Shown here: one piece after another, positions 8,888-18,689 of the stretch
Numbering within the stretch: position 1 is the stretch's first letter
How the letters are laid out: each line of letters opens with the position of its first letter
Source: Chitinophaga oryzae
GTDB taxonomy: Bacteria > Bacteroidota > Bacteroidia > Chitinophagales > Chitinophagaceae
Length of the DNA: 64,000 nucleotides
Assembly (NCBI RefSeq): GCF_012516375.2
Contig: NZ_CP051204.2
Location: 4,340,001 to 4,404,000, forward strand
Direction: 5' to 3'
Program-made: the position numbers and the translations under genes
Notes under the pieces: model-generated
Seen by the model: only the letters and a program-made list of their open reading frames with translations
Databases searched by the model: none
Told to the model about the DNA's origin: nothing

Positions 8888-11800
8888 ATGGAGCATACCA
8901 CTCTCGTCGATCTTATCTCCAGGTTCCCTATCGGCAAAGCGAATGAAAAGGTGCTCGTTTTCCTGGATCACAACGGTCATGAGTCAGAGGTTTTCACCTA
9001 CCGTACCCTGAAACAGCAATGTACTACGATCGCTGAAAACCTGCACGCACATTTGTCTTCCGGAGAAATGGTATTATTGTGCACAACGGAACAATCAGAT
9101 TTCACCACCGCCTTCTTTGGTTGCATGATGGCAGGTATTATCCCCGCCCCCATGCCTCCGGTGCGTAATAACAAGGATAAAAACGGACTGGAACGCATTG
9201 TCCGCATACTGCAGCAACAGCATATACTTACTATTGTCCTGCCGGAAGAGCAGGTATCCTTATTCCGGGAAGCCTTGCAGGCGGCCAATCTTTCGCAGGT
9301 GCGACTGATACCTGTAGAGCGGCTCCGGCATCCGGGTATTACCGCCGTGGCGCTGCCCGAAATCAATGAAACAGATATTGCCTATATACAGTATACCTCC
9401 GGATCTACCGGTACGCCGAAAGGGGTGCTGATAAAACATCAGCAAGCCATGAGTAACCTCGCCTTCATGTACCGGGTCTTTCAACGCAGCGAATCTGTAA
9501 GAGTAGCCGGCTGGCTGCCCTTCCATCACGATATGGGACTGATCGGACATCTGCTCACCGTCCTCTTTGAGCATGGTTTCGGCGTTTTCATCAGCCCACA
9601 ATCCTTTATGTCCACTCCCGCCCTCTGGCTGAAAATCATCGGTCAGTACCAGGCCAATGCAGCTGCGGCGCCACCTTTCGCATTTGACCACTGCTGTAAT
9701 AAAATCCACAGTGCAAAAGGATTGCAACTTTCTTCCTGGAAATACGCCTATGTAGGCGCTGAAACGATCTCCCCTGAAGTATTGCAGCGATTCGCTGTCA
9801 AATTCGCTTCTGCCGGATTTAACCTGCATACCTTCAAACCGGTATACGGATTGGCAGAGGCTACCCTCCTCGCAGCAGGCGGCGGAAAAGGACTGGACGA
9901 ACTACTAACGCTGGCACACAAACGCGAAACGGGAAAAAGCCACCGTCAGCTACTCCCCTACTATACAGATCCTGAAGTTCAAATTTTCATTCAACAACCT
10001 GAAACCGGCAACCGGCTCCGGGATGGAGAAGAAGGAGACATATATATTCTGGGCGCAGGCAATGCCAGCGGATACCTGGAAGATAAAGGCATACAGCCCA
10101 TTCCGGAGGGGGCCCCCATCAAAACCGGCGATACCGGTTACCTGGAAGAGGGCCGTCTTTACATTACCGGCAGGTCCAAAGATATCATCATTGTACGGGG
10201 GGTAAACTATTCTGCCGATGATCTGGAAAATACCATCCGTTATCATCAGCCGGATATCCGGACAAACGACAGAACGGTCTGCATTTCCCACATCGCTGCC
10301 AGCGAACAATTATTCGTATTCCAGGAAATACACCGGCATACGGACAGTGCCACCCGGGAACGTATTTGTAACAGTATTAAGGGAAGCCTGGCGGAAGGTT
10401 ATGGCATCACACCGGATCAAATCATCCTTGTTCCTTCCGGTTGCATTCCCAGGACCACCAGTTATAAGGTATCCCGGAAATCCTGCCTGGAACGCTATTT
10501 ACAAGGAAAGTTGCCGGTCATGAATGCAGACAGCACTTCCATTATGCCGGAAGATGATGCTGTGGTAATTGTGGCCATGGCCTGTCGTTTTCCGGGCGCT
10601 GACTCTCCGGAGGCCTTCTGGAAACTGTTACAGCAAGGCGGTGACGCTATTTCAACAGTACCTTCTTCCCGCTGGGACAACGATGTGTTCTATGATGAAA
10701 GACCGGCCATGCCGGGCAAGGTAAATACCCGCTGGGGCGGGTTTGTGGCCGGTATCGATCAGTTTGATCCTGCGTTATTCGGCATCTCACCGCATGAAGC
10801 GCCGGAAATAGATCCGCAGCAACGTATGTTGCTGGAAACCTCCTGGCGCCTGCTGGAGAATGCCGGCTGGAAAAAAGAGCAGCTGGCAGGTACGGATACC
10901 GGCGTTTTCCTGGGCGTATCTACTAACGATTACCTGTATATGAAAATAAAACTCATCCCGGGAATGGAAAGCTTCAATGCCTACTCCGGGTTGGGAAATG
11001 CGAATAGTCTTACTGCCAACAGAATTTCCTATACTTACGATTTGAAAGGCCCCAGCATGGCGATAGATACTGCCTGCTCCTCTTCTCTTACGGCCTTTCA
11101 CCTGGCGGTAAAAGCCATTCGTAACGGGGAATGCACCCAGGCGATGGCAGGTGGCGTAAATGCGTTGTTATCGCCCGGCCCTACCATAACCTTATCACAG
11201 TTCGGCATGATGTCGCCGGCAGGCAGATGTAAAACATTTGATGCCAGCGCAGACGGATATGTACGTGCAGAGGGTTGCGGCATGGTAATGCTCAAACGCA
11301 GGTCCGCCGCGTTGCGCGATGGAGATCCGATACTGGCCACCGTACTTGCCAGCGCTGCCGGACAGGATGGTAAAAGTAATGGCATCACTTCTCCTGACGG
11401 CCCTGCCCAATACCGCCTGATCTCACGGACGCTCACAGAAGCCGGCATCTCCCCGGAAACAATTTCTTTTGTGGAAGCTCACGGGACAGGTACCTCCCTG
11501 GGAGATCCCATCGAACTGGAACAACTGGTAAAAATATATGGCCAGGGAACAGCGGGCGACTGCCATGTAGGCGCGGTAAAAGCGAATATCGGGCACCTGG
11601 AAGCCGGCGCCGGTATTGCGGGTTTGATAAAGGCGGTGTTAATGCTGCAACATGGTCAGATTCCTCCACAGCCGCATCTGCAGGAATTAAATCCACGTAT
11701 ACACCTGGAAGGCAGCCGGCTGAAAATCCCTGTCACCCTGCGCCCGTGGGCAGCGAACGGCCCGCGGAGAGCTGCTGTCAGCTCCTTTGGCTTTGGCGGC

Positions 11801-14800
11801 GCGCTGGCACATGCCATATTGGAAGAGGCAAAGCCGGCAGTTGTTCCCCTGCCTTCCGGCTATACGCTGTTTACACAAACGCCATTCCTGTTCTCTGCAC
11901 ATGCGCCGGAAGGCTTGCTGCAACAAGCGGACAACTGGATTGATTTTCTTTCAAAAGATCCCGCTATCAGTATTCACGATTTATGCTATACACAGGCAAT
12001 AACGCGAACGGATTTACGATACAGGCAGGCATTTCTCACAGATAGTAAAACAGTACTGCTACAAAAGCTGAAAGCCTTCAGGGAAGGGGTTATTCAGCCC
12101 ACCGACCCCCTCGCCGACGGACAGCGCTGCTTCGTTTTCTCCGGGCAGGGCGATCAATACAAGAGTATGGGCAGGGAGCTGTATTTCCATTTTCCTGCAT
12201 TCCGCCGTGCCTTTGATCGCTGTGCTGCCGTCGCAGATGATCCTGAAACAGGATATTCACTGGTAGGTATGATCAACGGAAAAGAAGAAGGCACCTTCCT
12301 TTTAGGACATGATTACCAGCCCGTGCTTTTTGCGGTACAGTATTCCCTGGGCATATTGCTGGAGGAAAGTGGCTGTGTTCCGCAACTATTGCTGGGCCAT
12401 AGCATTGGCGAATACGCGGCAGCCTGCCTGGCGGGATGTTTCGATCCGGAAACCGGTATTGCCATGCTGAAAAAAAGAGCCGCATTGCTGACAGCACTCC
12501 CCCGTGAAGGCAGTATGCTGACGGTTTTTGCCGATAAAGAAACTGTAGCGGCAGCCATCGCGGATATCCCGGAACTCTGTATTGCAGCGTTGAATAGTCC
12601 TGCTAAAACAGTAGTGTCCGGCAGTCCGGAGGCAATTAACACCGCCACTACTTTCTTCAGCAGCCAGAAAGTGGGCATTTACTCATTGAAAGTTTCGCAG
12701 GCTTTCCATAGCCACTACATGGACCCTATCCTGGGGCCCTACCGGGAGTTCCTGCAACAGTTCACTTTCCGTGCGCCATCCAGAAGATGGATTTCCTCTT
12801 TACATGGCGCTGAAATGACCATGGCGCCAGATGCCGATTACTGGATAAAGCAAACCAGGCAACCCGTGAACTTCCAGCAGGCAGTTACCCTGCTGACATC
12901 GGAAAAAATACGCGAATTCGTGGAAATAGGGCCTGGTGGCAATACGCTGCTGGCCGTCAGTGAAACAATTGATTGCAGTAACACACAGCTTCTGCGTACG
13001 CTCAATTTCCGCAAGGGCGACAGAACAGAAGCCTATTTTCTGCTGGAAGCATTGGGCCGCATGTACTGTGCCGGTGCAAATATCCACTGGGAGCAGGTGT
13101 TAAAAGGCAATGCCTTCCCTTCCATGATTCCTGGTCAGGCCTTCCAGCATAAACGCTACTGGTTGCCGGGACTGAGTCCTGAACAACTGACGGCATTTGC
13201 AGATCATGCCCAGCATATCCGCAGCGACGAAAAAACATTGCGCGATTGTTTTTATCACATTCGCTGGAATCCTGCTGAAACAATAGCCACAGCTATTCCG
13301 GAAGATACCTTGCGCCAAAAAATCAACTGGATCATTGCAGCGCCGGCAGGCGTGGTGACAGAGCAACTATTACAGCGATTAAAAGCGATGCAGAAAAGTG
13401 TATACTGGTTCTGTACCGGCGGTGACGTATCCACTGGAAAATACCGCCCCGATTACCAGTTTACGGTTCAATCCACGAAAGCAGATTATCGCCGGGCACT
13501 GGATAAGGTGGTAAATCTGCAGCGAAAGGAAAATGAGCGGGAGTGGAAAATTATTTATGGAGATGGCAGCGTGTCAAACTACCAGGGGGGCACGCCTGAT
13601 CACCGTATATCCGATAGCATCAGCACCCTCATCCCCTTCCTTCAGGCTGTCAAAGAGAGCGCTTTGGTAATGCCGCTATGGCTGCTCACACGCCATGCGC
13701 AGCCCGTACCTGCGGTCAGTAAAGAACTGCAATTATCCGCTTCCCCTCTTTGGGGGTTTGGCAAAACCTTATTCCTGGAACATCCGGAATGGAGAGGCGG
13801 TATGATAGATATCACCGGCGCGGAAGATGTGCCGGCATTATTGTATAAAATACTGCAACCAGGCAAGGAGCACTGCATTGTATTGCGACAAGGGCAACAG
13901 TATATCACACAATTGGAGCCCGTTCGGGAGATGCCCGCAGCCGCTGCTACCCTTCGCAGCGATGGCGCTTATATCATTACCGGCGGCTTCGGTGGCCTGG
14001 GCCTGGCCTGCGCTTCCTGGCTGGCAGGCAAAGGCGTGAAACACCTGGTGTTGCTGGGCCGCAGGGAAATGCCGCCAGTGGATAGGTGGAGCAGTATTGC
14101 GGACACGCACCCGGAATATGCAATCGTACAACAGTTGCTGGGTTTACAACGGGAAGGAGTACTCGTAGAAATATATCGTATAGACGTAAGAGATAGCACC
14201 AGCCTCTCCGGGGTATTTGCGCAGCTGGATGAGCAGGGAATACCGATACGTGGCGTGTTACATGCAGCGGGTGTCAATTGGTTTTCCAAAGTAATGGAGC
14301 TGGACAGCCGCAAACTGGCCGATACCCTGCAAATCAAGACAGATGCCTCCTGGCAGCTGCATGAGCTAACCAAAAACCGGGACCTGGATTGCTTTTTGCT
14401 CTTCTCTTCAGTGTCTGCACTGTGGGGCTCTGTCGACCTGAGTCATTATACAGCAGCTAACTATTATATGGATATGCTCAGCGTATACCGGGCAGGAATG
14501 GGGCTTCCTGCTACTTGTATCGACTGGGGCCCATGGGCGGAAGCAGGCATGAGTGCCGGCGAACAGGAAACTCATGTATTGCAACAGCTGGGCTTCCGGC
14601 TCCTGGCCCCGTCGAGGGCATTGACCAGCATGGAGACAGCCATCGCGAAAAAAGAACCGCTGTTACTCATCGCAGACATTGACTGGGACAAATTCCGGCT
14701 GTTTACAGACTTCTCTTTACAGCCTTCGTTATTCAGCCAGGTGGTAAAAAGCAATACCGCCAGCTCACCTGCGGCCGGCAACCTGGATCATATCCTTAGC

Positions 14801-15835
14801 AGTGCCCCCGCAGCTGCCAGAGCACAGATAGAAGAGGTTGTCAGAACAGAACTGAGAATGGTGATGCTGATAGAATCGATGGATACCATTGATGCCCGCC
14901 AGCGCTTCAATTTCCTCGGGATGGATTCTCTCATGGCCATTTCCTTTGTAGCGCGGCTGGAGCAGTACTTCCACTGCAAGCTGCCCGCCACCATGGCATA
15001 TAACTATCCCACCATTGAGGCGGTGAGCGATTTTATTTTCTCACTGGTATATAAAGAGCAAAATATCACCGTACCGGAACCAGAAACGGCGCCAGCGCCG
15101 GCAATACCTGCAGTGCATGCCTTTGTAGTATTGCAGAAAAAGCAGCACCCGGTCAAACAGCGTTTATACTGTTTTCCGTATGCCGGTTCAGGCGCATCCG
15201 TCTATGGACGATGGGCCGAAGCATTTGGGTCCCAGGTGGAAGTAATTGCCGTGCAGCCACGGGGGCGGGAAGAGCGCAGCCATGAACCCGCATTCAGGGA
15301 ATTACCTGCACTCATTGCAGATTTGCTGCAGGACTATACAGATCCGCAGGAAGAGTTCTTCCTTTTCGGCCATAGCATGGGCGCATTGATGGCCTATGAA
15401 TTTTATGCCGCCTTAAAAAAGGCCGGCAGGAAATTGCCTGCAGGATTGATATTATCCGGATGTGGTGCACCATTGGAGGCCGGCAGCGGCACCTTGCATC
15501 AATTAGGCGAAGAAGCCTTCATTGAGGAAGTAATAAGAAGCTATGGAGATCCCGGTATTGCGGCAGAAAGAAGACAGGCATTGCAGCATAGCAGTGAATT
15601 GTTGCGGGCAGATTTACAGGCACTCGAATGCTATCAGCCACAGGGTACCGCCATCAGCGTTCCCCTAACAGTGGTCAGCGGCCAGGAGGACCAGCTGGCG
15701 CCTCCGCAAGCCGTACGCCGCTGGATGGAACTGGCCACCAACAATTTTTCCATCCGCTTCCTGAAAGGGGGCCACGACCTGGTACAACAAAGAAGTCAGG
15801 ACCTCATTCAAATCATTTCTTCAGCCATCAAGTAA
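8888..15835 (+). CDS. Single-module type I PKS: FAAL-KS-AT-KR-ACP-TE
   Basis: The protein has 2315 residues from ATG 8888. An upstream in-frame ATG at 8837 would add 17 residues that do not match the fatty acyl-AMP ligase start. Domains in order are as follows. FAAL: about 1-540, with YTSGSTGTPKG near 168. Ketosynthase: about 556-975, with Cys730 in DTACSSS, His865 in EAHGTG and His903 in NIGHLE. Acyltransferase: about 1075-1370, with Ser1172 in GHSIG and an AFHS motif typical of malonyl selectivity. Ketoreductase: its structural half then TGGFGGLG near 1698, and Tyr1854. Carrier protein: Ser2014 in GMDSL. Thioesterase: Ser2163 in GHSMG and His2296. No dehydratase or enoylreductase is seen. 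Predicted activity is activation of a fatty acid, one malonyl extension, reduction to a 3-hydroxy acyl chain and hydrolytic or transfer release in the cytoplasm. There is no separate carrier between FAAL and KS. Confidence 0.93.
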   Translation: MEHTTLVDLISRFPIGKANEKVLVFLDHNGHESEVFTYRTLKQQCTTIAENLHAHLSSGEMVLLCTTEQSDFTTAFFGCMMAGIIPAPMPPVRNNKDKNGLERIVRILQQQHILTIVLPEEQVSLFREALQAANLSQVRLIPVERLRHPGITAVALPEINETDIAYIQYTSGSTGTPKGVLIKHQQAMSNLAFMYRVFQRSESVRVAGWLPFHHDMGLIGHLLTVLFEHGFGVFISPQSFMSTPALWLKIIGQYQANAAAAPPFAFDHCCNKIHSAKGLQLSSWKYAYVGAETISPEVLQRFAVKFASAGFNLHTFKPVYGLAEATLLAAGGGKGLDELLTLAHKRETGKSHRQLLPYYTDPEVQIFIQQPETGNRLRDGEEGDIYILGAGNASGYLEDKGIQPIPEGAPIKTGDTGYLEEGRLYITGRSKDIIIVRGVNYSADDLENTIRYHQPDIRTNDRTVCISHIAASEQLFVFQEIHRHTDSATRERICNSIKGSLAEGYGITPDQIILVPSGCIPRTTSYKVSRKSCLERYLQGKLPVMNADSTSIMPEDDAVVIVAMACRFPGADSPEAFWKLLQQGGDAISTVPSSRWDNDVFYDERPAMPGKVNTRWGGFVAGIDQFDPALFGISPHEAPEIDPQQRMLLETSWRLLENAGWKKEQLAGTDTGVFLGVSTNDYLYMKIKLIPGMESFNAYSGLGNANSLTANRISYTYDLKGPSMAIDTACSSSLTAFHLAVKAIRNGECTQAMAGGVNALLSPGPTITLSQFGMMSPAGRCKTFDASADGYVRAEGCGMVMLKRRSAALRDGDPILATVLASAAGQDGKSNGITSPDGPAQYRLISRTLTEAGISPETISFVEAHGTGTSLGDPIELEQLVKIYGQGTAGDCHVGAVKANIGHLEAGAGIAGLIKAVLMLQHGQIPPQPHLQELNPRIHLEGSRLKIPVTLRPWAANGPRRAAVSSFGFGGALAHAILEEAKPAVVPLPSGYTLFTQTPFLFSAHAPEGLLQQADNWIDFLSKDPAISIHDLCYTQAITRTDLRYRQAFLTDSKTVLLQKLKAFREGVIQPTDPLADGQRCFVFSGQGDQYKSMGRELYFHFPAFRRAFDRCAAVADDPETGYSLVGMINGKEEGTFLLGHDYQPVLFAVQYSLGILLEESGCVPQLLLGHSIGEYAAACLAGCFDPETGIAMLKKRAALLTALPREGSMLTVFADKETVAAAIADIPELCIAALNSPAKTVVSGSPEAINTATTFFSSQKVGIYSLKVSQAFHSHYMDPILGPYREFLQQFTFRAPSRRWISSLHGAEMTMAPDADYWIKQTRQPVNFQQAVTLLTSEKIREFVEIGPGGNTLLAVSETIDCSNTQLLRTLNFRKGDRTEAYFLLEALGRMYCAGANIHWEQVLKGNAFPSMIPGQAFQHKRYWLPGLSPEQLTAFADHAQHIRSDEKTLRDCFYHIRWNPAETIATAIPEDTLRQKINWIIAAPAGVVTEQLLQRLKAMQKSVYWFCTGGDVSTGKYRPDYQFTVQSTKADYRRALDKVVNLQRKENEREWKIIYGDGSVSNYQGGTPDHRISDSISTLIPFLQAVKESALVMPLWLLTRHAQPVPAVSKELQLSASPLWGFGKTLFLEHPEWRGGMIDITGAEDVPALLYKILQPGKEHCIVLRQGQQYITQLEPVREMPAAAATLRSDGAYIITGGFGGLGLACASWLAGKGVKHLVLLGRREMPPVDRWSSIADTHPEYAIVQQLLGLQREGVLVEIYRIDVRDSTSLSGVFAQLDEQGIPIRGVLHAAGVNWFSKVMELDSRKLADTLQIKTDASWQLHELTKNRDLDCFLLFSSVSALWGSVDLSHYTAANYYMDMLSVYRAGMGLPATCIDWGPWAEAGMSAGEQETHVLQQLGFRLLAPSRALTSMETAIAKKEPLLLIADIDWDKFRLFTDFSLQPSLFSQVVKSNTASSPAAGNLDHILSSAPAAARAQIEEVVRTELRMVMLIESMDTIDARQRFNFLGMDSLMAISFVARLEQYFHCKLPATMAYNYPTIEAVSDFIFSLVYKEQNITVPEPETAPAPAIPAVHAFVVLQKKQHPVKQRLYCFPYAGSGASVYGRWAEAFGSQVEVIAVQPRGREERSHEPAFRELPALIADLLQDYTDPQEEFFLFGHSMGALMAYEFYAALKKAGRKLPAGLILSGCGAPLEAGSGTLHQLGEEAFIEEVIRSYGDPGIAAERRQALQHSSELLRADLQALECYQPQGTAISVPLTVVSGQEDQLAPPQAVRRWMELATNNFSIRFLKGGHDLVQQRSQDLIQIISSAIK

Positions 15836-15840
15836 ATACT

Positions 15841-16593
15841 ATGAGCAATAAAGTAAAACCCTGGTATAATGTATTTGGAGGCCGGTACACCGGCAATCAG
15901 CCCCCTTTTTACGAGCGGGAGGAGCTGCCATGGGTACGGATACTGGAAGACAACTGGGAAACCATCCGGGATGAAGTGACAGGACTGATGCAGGAAAAGC
16001 CCGCCCGGCTACGCCCCTATTTCATTAACAAATCCATGTCTTTTCCTCCTAAGAAGTGGAAGACGATGGGATTGTATTTCTGGAAATTTACGATGCACGG
16101 TAATTGCCGGAAATGCCCGGAAACAGTAAAGCTGATGAAACAGATCCCTAACCTGACGTCGTGTTCGCTGAGTGTATTGGAGGCGGGATCGAATATCAAT
16201 CCGCATCAGGGGGATACCGATGCAATTATCCGCTGTCATCTGGGATTATCTGTCCCTGCCGGGCTGCCGGATTGTGGTTTCCAGGTGTCCAGGGAGATAC
16301 GTCCCTGGGAAAATGGGAAAGCCCTTCCCTTCTGTGATGCGCATACGCATACTGCCTGGAATCATTCCGATACGAGAAGGCTGATTCTTATCATTGATGT
16401 AATACGGCCGGAATTTGCCGGGCAGCAGAACATGATCTGTGCGCATGTACTCGCGTCTTCCGTATTACAAATGTTGTATCAGCGCTTTGCCTTCCTGGGA
16501 CGGCAGTCGGGCTATCTGAAAAAGAACCTTTACAACCTGCTGCGATATTCTATCTGGGTGGTATTACCCATTCAAAGATTCAGACTATTCTGA
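15841..16593 (+). CDS. Aspartyl/asparaginyl beta-hydroxylase family protein
   Basis: I chose ATG 15841 (MSNKVKPWYNVFGG), 5 bases after the PKS stop; the same frame is open further upstream but only inside the PKS gene. The 250-residue product matches the Asp_Arg_Hydrox (PF05118) family of Fe(II)/2-oxoglutarate dioxygenases. Visible features are NPHQGD, with iron-ligand candidate His122 and Asp125, the distal His175 in WNHSD, and an Arg pair at 179-180 that would hold 2-oxoglutarate. Tight coupling to the PKS suggests that it hydroxylates the fatty-acyl product or a partner peptide, although the family is best known for acting on Asp/Asn or lipid-A-like substrates. The substrate is inferred only from context. 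Confidence 0.88.
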   Translation: MSNKVKPWYNVFGGRYTGNQPPFYEREELPWVRILEDNWETIRDEVTGLMQEKPARLRPYFINKSMSFPPKKWKTMGLYFWKFTMHGNCRKCPETVKLMKQIPNLTSCSLSVLEAGSNINPHQGDTDAIIRCHLGLSVPAGLPDCGFQVSREIRPWENGKALPFCDAHTHTAWNHSDTRRLILIIDVIRPEFAGQQNMICAHVLASSVLQMLYQRFAFLGRQSGYLKKNLYNLLRYSIWVVLPIQRFRLF

Positions 16594-16596
16594 TCG

Positions 16597-16640
16597 GACA
16601 GGCAGTCTTTGTCTATGGATGGAGACTGCCTTCCTGTCTT
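16597..16640 (+). terminator. Inverted repeat between convergent operons
   Basis: GGCAGTCT (16601-16608) and AGACTGCC (16623-16630) form a perfect 8-base stem with a 14-base loop, extended by GACAG (16597-16601) against CTGTC (16634-16638) across a small bulge. It lies just after the hydroxylase stop and before the end of the leftward operon. No long T-tract follows, so termination strength is uncertain. Confidence 0.4.
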
Positions 16641-16715
16641 ACTGTTAAGCGCAGGTTCCGTAAGTTGCCTGTGATCCCGCTCTGTCCAAAGGGCAAACAA
16701 CTGGCGATCAATCCG

Positions 16716-17156
16716 CTACTTGTGAACAGCCTGCTTCATCAGCAAACGAACGGCGGTATCCTTTCGTTTGTCGTGCAGCTCCACAAAGGCCAGTCCTACT
16801 TTGTCGTAGGGTAATTTTACAGAAATATAACTGCCGGCAGTTTCGTAGATATATTCAAGGGCGTCAATGGCGATATTGTCTTCATCGGTAAAGCTCTCGG
16901 TATCACCTTCAGCATTGAGTTTGCCAACACCCGTCACTTTCTGCAACACCCGGGTCCCAACGGTCTTCACCAGCGAAAAAGTAATGGTTTTATTCTTCTC
17001 CTGCAGGGATTGTTTATTGGTAACCACCAATTGCCAGGCAGTGTCCTGCTGCTGCCAGCTGTAACGTTTCACCTGTGCTTGTGCGATGGATGCCAGCCAT
17101 AGACAGCCTATCAACAGGAGTGCAAAAACTTTTCTCATCATGACAACAGATAGCAT
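16716..17156 (-). CDS. Exported small protein, candidate immunity to the TIGR02594 effector
   Basis: The ATG at 17156 overlaps the stop of the upstream effector gene in TAATG, arguing for translational coupling; two further ATGs at 17141 and 17138 would give a cleaner signal peptide (MMRKVFALLLIGCLWLASIAQA). The product has 146 residues from the first start. After the leader there is a beta-rich domain of about 115 residues without known motif. Periplasmic location directly downstream of a cell-wall hydrolase effector is the normal arrangement of an immunity protein, so I propose it neutralises that enzyme. This is inference from position and export signal; no family was recognised. Confidence 0.75.
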   Translation of the reverse strand: MLSVVMMRKVFALLLIGCLWLASIAQAQVKRYSWQQQDTAWQLVVTNKQSLQEKNKTITFSLVKTVGTRVLQKVTGVGKLNAEGDTESFTDEDNIAIDALEYIYETAGSYISVKLPYDKVGLAFVELHDKRKDTAVRLLMKQAVHK

Positions 17157-18091
17157 TATGATTCAGTAGAAGAATTATCCGCTTTATCGGAATATTCCGG
17201 GAGCTCATAGCAAGCCAGGCATACCTCATAGTCTTTGGGCACCACAAACGCCAGAAAATCGTTTTGTGCATACAATGCGGCCTTCAGTGCATTTCCCTGG
17301 TTACCCCCAATAACAACCAGCTTTTTACCCTTCCCTTTTACCTCCCGGGTACCGGCCACAAAACCGATATGGCCGCCGCCCCTGCGCTGTTTGATGGCCA
17401 ATGCACCATATACCGGGTTAGCGATCACCTTGCCACCCTGCCATTCCTTCCATTTTAAGGCCCGGGTTTTATCATAGGCATCCTTTGATTTAAGGCCTTC
17501 CATTCCGGAATTTTCCATGACCCAGTTGACAAAAGATGCGCACCAGGAATTATTGCTGTCAGTGATCTTTAGGTCATTTTCATACGGCGTATTGGTATAA
17601 TACTTCATGATTTCCGGGGATCTCTTACCAGCCGACTCCACAATATTTTTAGCGTTTTCGCTCAACACCAGTTTCATCCAGGCGGCATCCTCCACACAAT
17701 GGCATTCCTTGTGCTCCACGATTTCATTGGACGGATCATCTTTTGACACCGTTTCAAAAATAAATTTTTGCCCCGGGTCCATGACAGAGATCTTGCCTCC
17801 TACTGTACATTGACAGGTAGATTTATCCAGCAATTCATCTATACCGTTGTTATCGACAAACTTTGAAGGATCTTTCCAGGGCATGGTAGCAGGTGAACAG
17901 CTGCCTTTGGTGATACTGCAGGTACCGAATGGCATAATATTTTCGTTGGGCTTACAGTCCTGTACTGTAGCCTGCAGCTTGTCTTTCAGCTTTTCGGTCT
18001 GTTGAGAGGTTACCTTTAGCTTCGTGGGAGCGCTGCCTTTATCGCATTGCAGTGTGGCCCCATCCACTACATAGTATCTTTGGTCGCCCAT
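17156..18091 (-). CDS. DUF4280 (PAAR-like) - TIGR02594 peptidoglycan hydrolase effector
   Basis: The protein has 311 residues and no signal peptide. Residues 1-125 match the DUF4280 PAAR-like spike-tip family (YYVVDGATLQC at 6-16, many Cys residues that may bind metal). Residues 140-290 match the TIGR02594 cysteine hydrolase family related to NlpC/P60 and CHAP: NSWCASFVNW with catalytic Cys184, GGHIGFVAG with His241, and IGGNQGN with Asn264. The tip domain would sit on the VgrG encoded in the same operon, and the C-terminal domain would cleave peptidoglycan after delivery. The gene overlaps the downstream candidate immunity gene and lies 4 bases after the upstream one. Delivery by VgrG is inferred; both domains are well supported by motif. 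Confidence 0.88.
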   Translation of the reverse strand: MGDQRYYVVDGATLQCDKGSAPTKLKVTSQQTEKLKDKLQATVQDCKPNENIMPFGTCSITKGSCSPATMPWKDPSKFVDNNGIDELLDKSTCQCTVGGKISVMDPGQKFIFETVSKDDPSNEIVEHKECHCVEDAAWMKLVLSENAKNIVESAGKRSPEIMKYYTNTPYENDLKITDSNNSWCASFVNWVMENSGMEGLKSKDAYDKTRALKWKEWQGGKVIANPVYGALAIKQRRGGGHIGFVAGTREVKGKGKKLVVIGGNQGNALKAALYAQNDFLAFVVPKDYEVCLACYELPEYSDKADNSSTES

Positions 18092-18095
18092 CTTG

Positions 18096-18689
18096 TCAGT
18101 TTTTATATTTGCCCAGTAGCATAAAATAATTGTTGAGTATCTTCTGCTGGCTCTTTACCGGCTGCATTGCATAGTAGCTGTAAATATCGTTCATCGCCAG
18201 GTCCATTTGCGTGGATGACAGGCTGGAAGGCGTCTGAGCCGGTATCTTAAGGTATTTGCCGATCAGTTTTTTAAACGGTACTATCTCATAGAGGATATCT
18301 TCCAGCAAAAACTCTGACGATATTTCCGCCCGGGCAGAGGAATGCTGGACCGTGATCCAGAAAAAGCACCAGCTATCTATTTGTTGCAATACCTGCTCTT
18401 TCTTCGCTGGCGGCAGTTTTTTCAGATATTCTTCCAGGGAATAAAGCAACTGGTTCAGATCGTCCGTCCGTTGCTCTTTCAGATAAAAATCAGTCTCATC
18501 TTTATAATATTTGTTCCGCAGCGGTGCTGAAAAAGGCCTCAGGAAAGTGCTGTTGAGCGCGCAATTGGATAACAGCTGCGTGGCATACTTCTCCTGTAAA
18601 TCCTTCAGCAGTGTAAAATCAGTGGTACGCGCACTGCACATCAATACACTCCCCAATAACAGCAACAATCCTATCCATACTTTCTTCAT
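18096..18689 (-). CDS. Exported helical protein, candidate immunity to the amidase
   Basis: The protein has 197 residues with a signal peptide (MKKVWIGLLLLLGSVLMCSA); a Cys at residue 18 raises the alternative of a lipoprotein, but the lipobox is poor. The mature part is predicted almost entirely helical, with aromatic and Lys/Glu-rich helices. I do not recognise a family. Its start overlaps the stop of the zinc amidase gene by 4 bases, so it is the immediate downstream partner of that effector. Periplasmic immunity protein is the best contextual guess. Confidence 0.75.
   Translation of the reverse strand: MKKVWIGLLLLLGSVLMCSARTTDFTLLKDLQEKYATQLLSNCALNSTFLRPFSAPLRNKYYKDETDFYLKEQRTDDLNQLLYSLEEYLKKLPPAKKEQVLQQIDSWCFFWITVQHSSARAEISSEFLLEDILYEIVPFKKLIGKYLKIPAQTPSSLSSTQMDLAMNDIYSYYAMQPVKSQQKILNNYFMLLGKYKN

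Noticed and set aside
10555..15835. A dehydratase or enoylreductase in the PKS
   Set aside because: The stretch between AT and KR matches the structural half of a ketoreductase, without the HxxxGxxxxP motif of a dehydratase or an ER nucleotide-binding motif.
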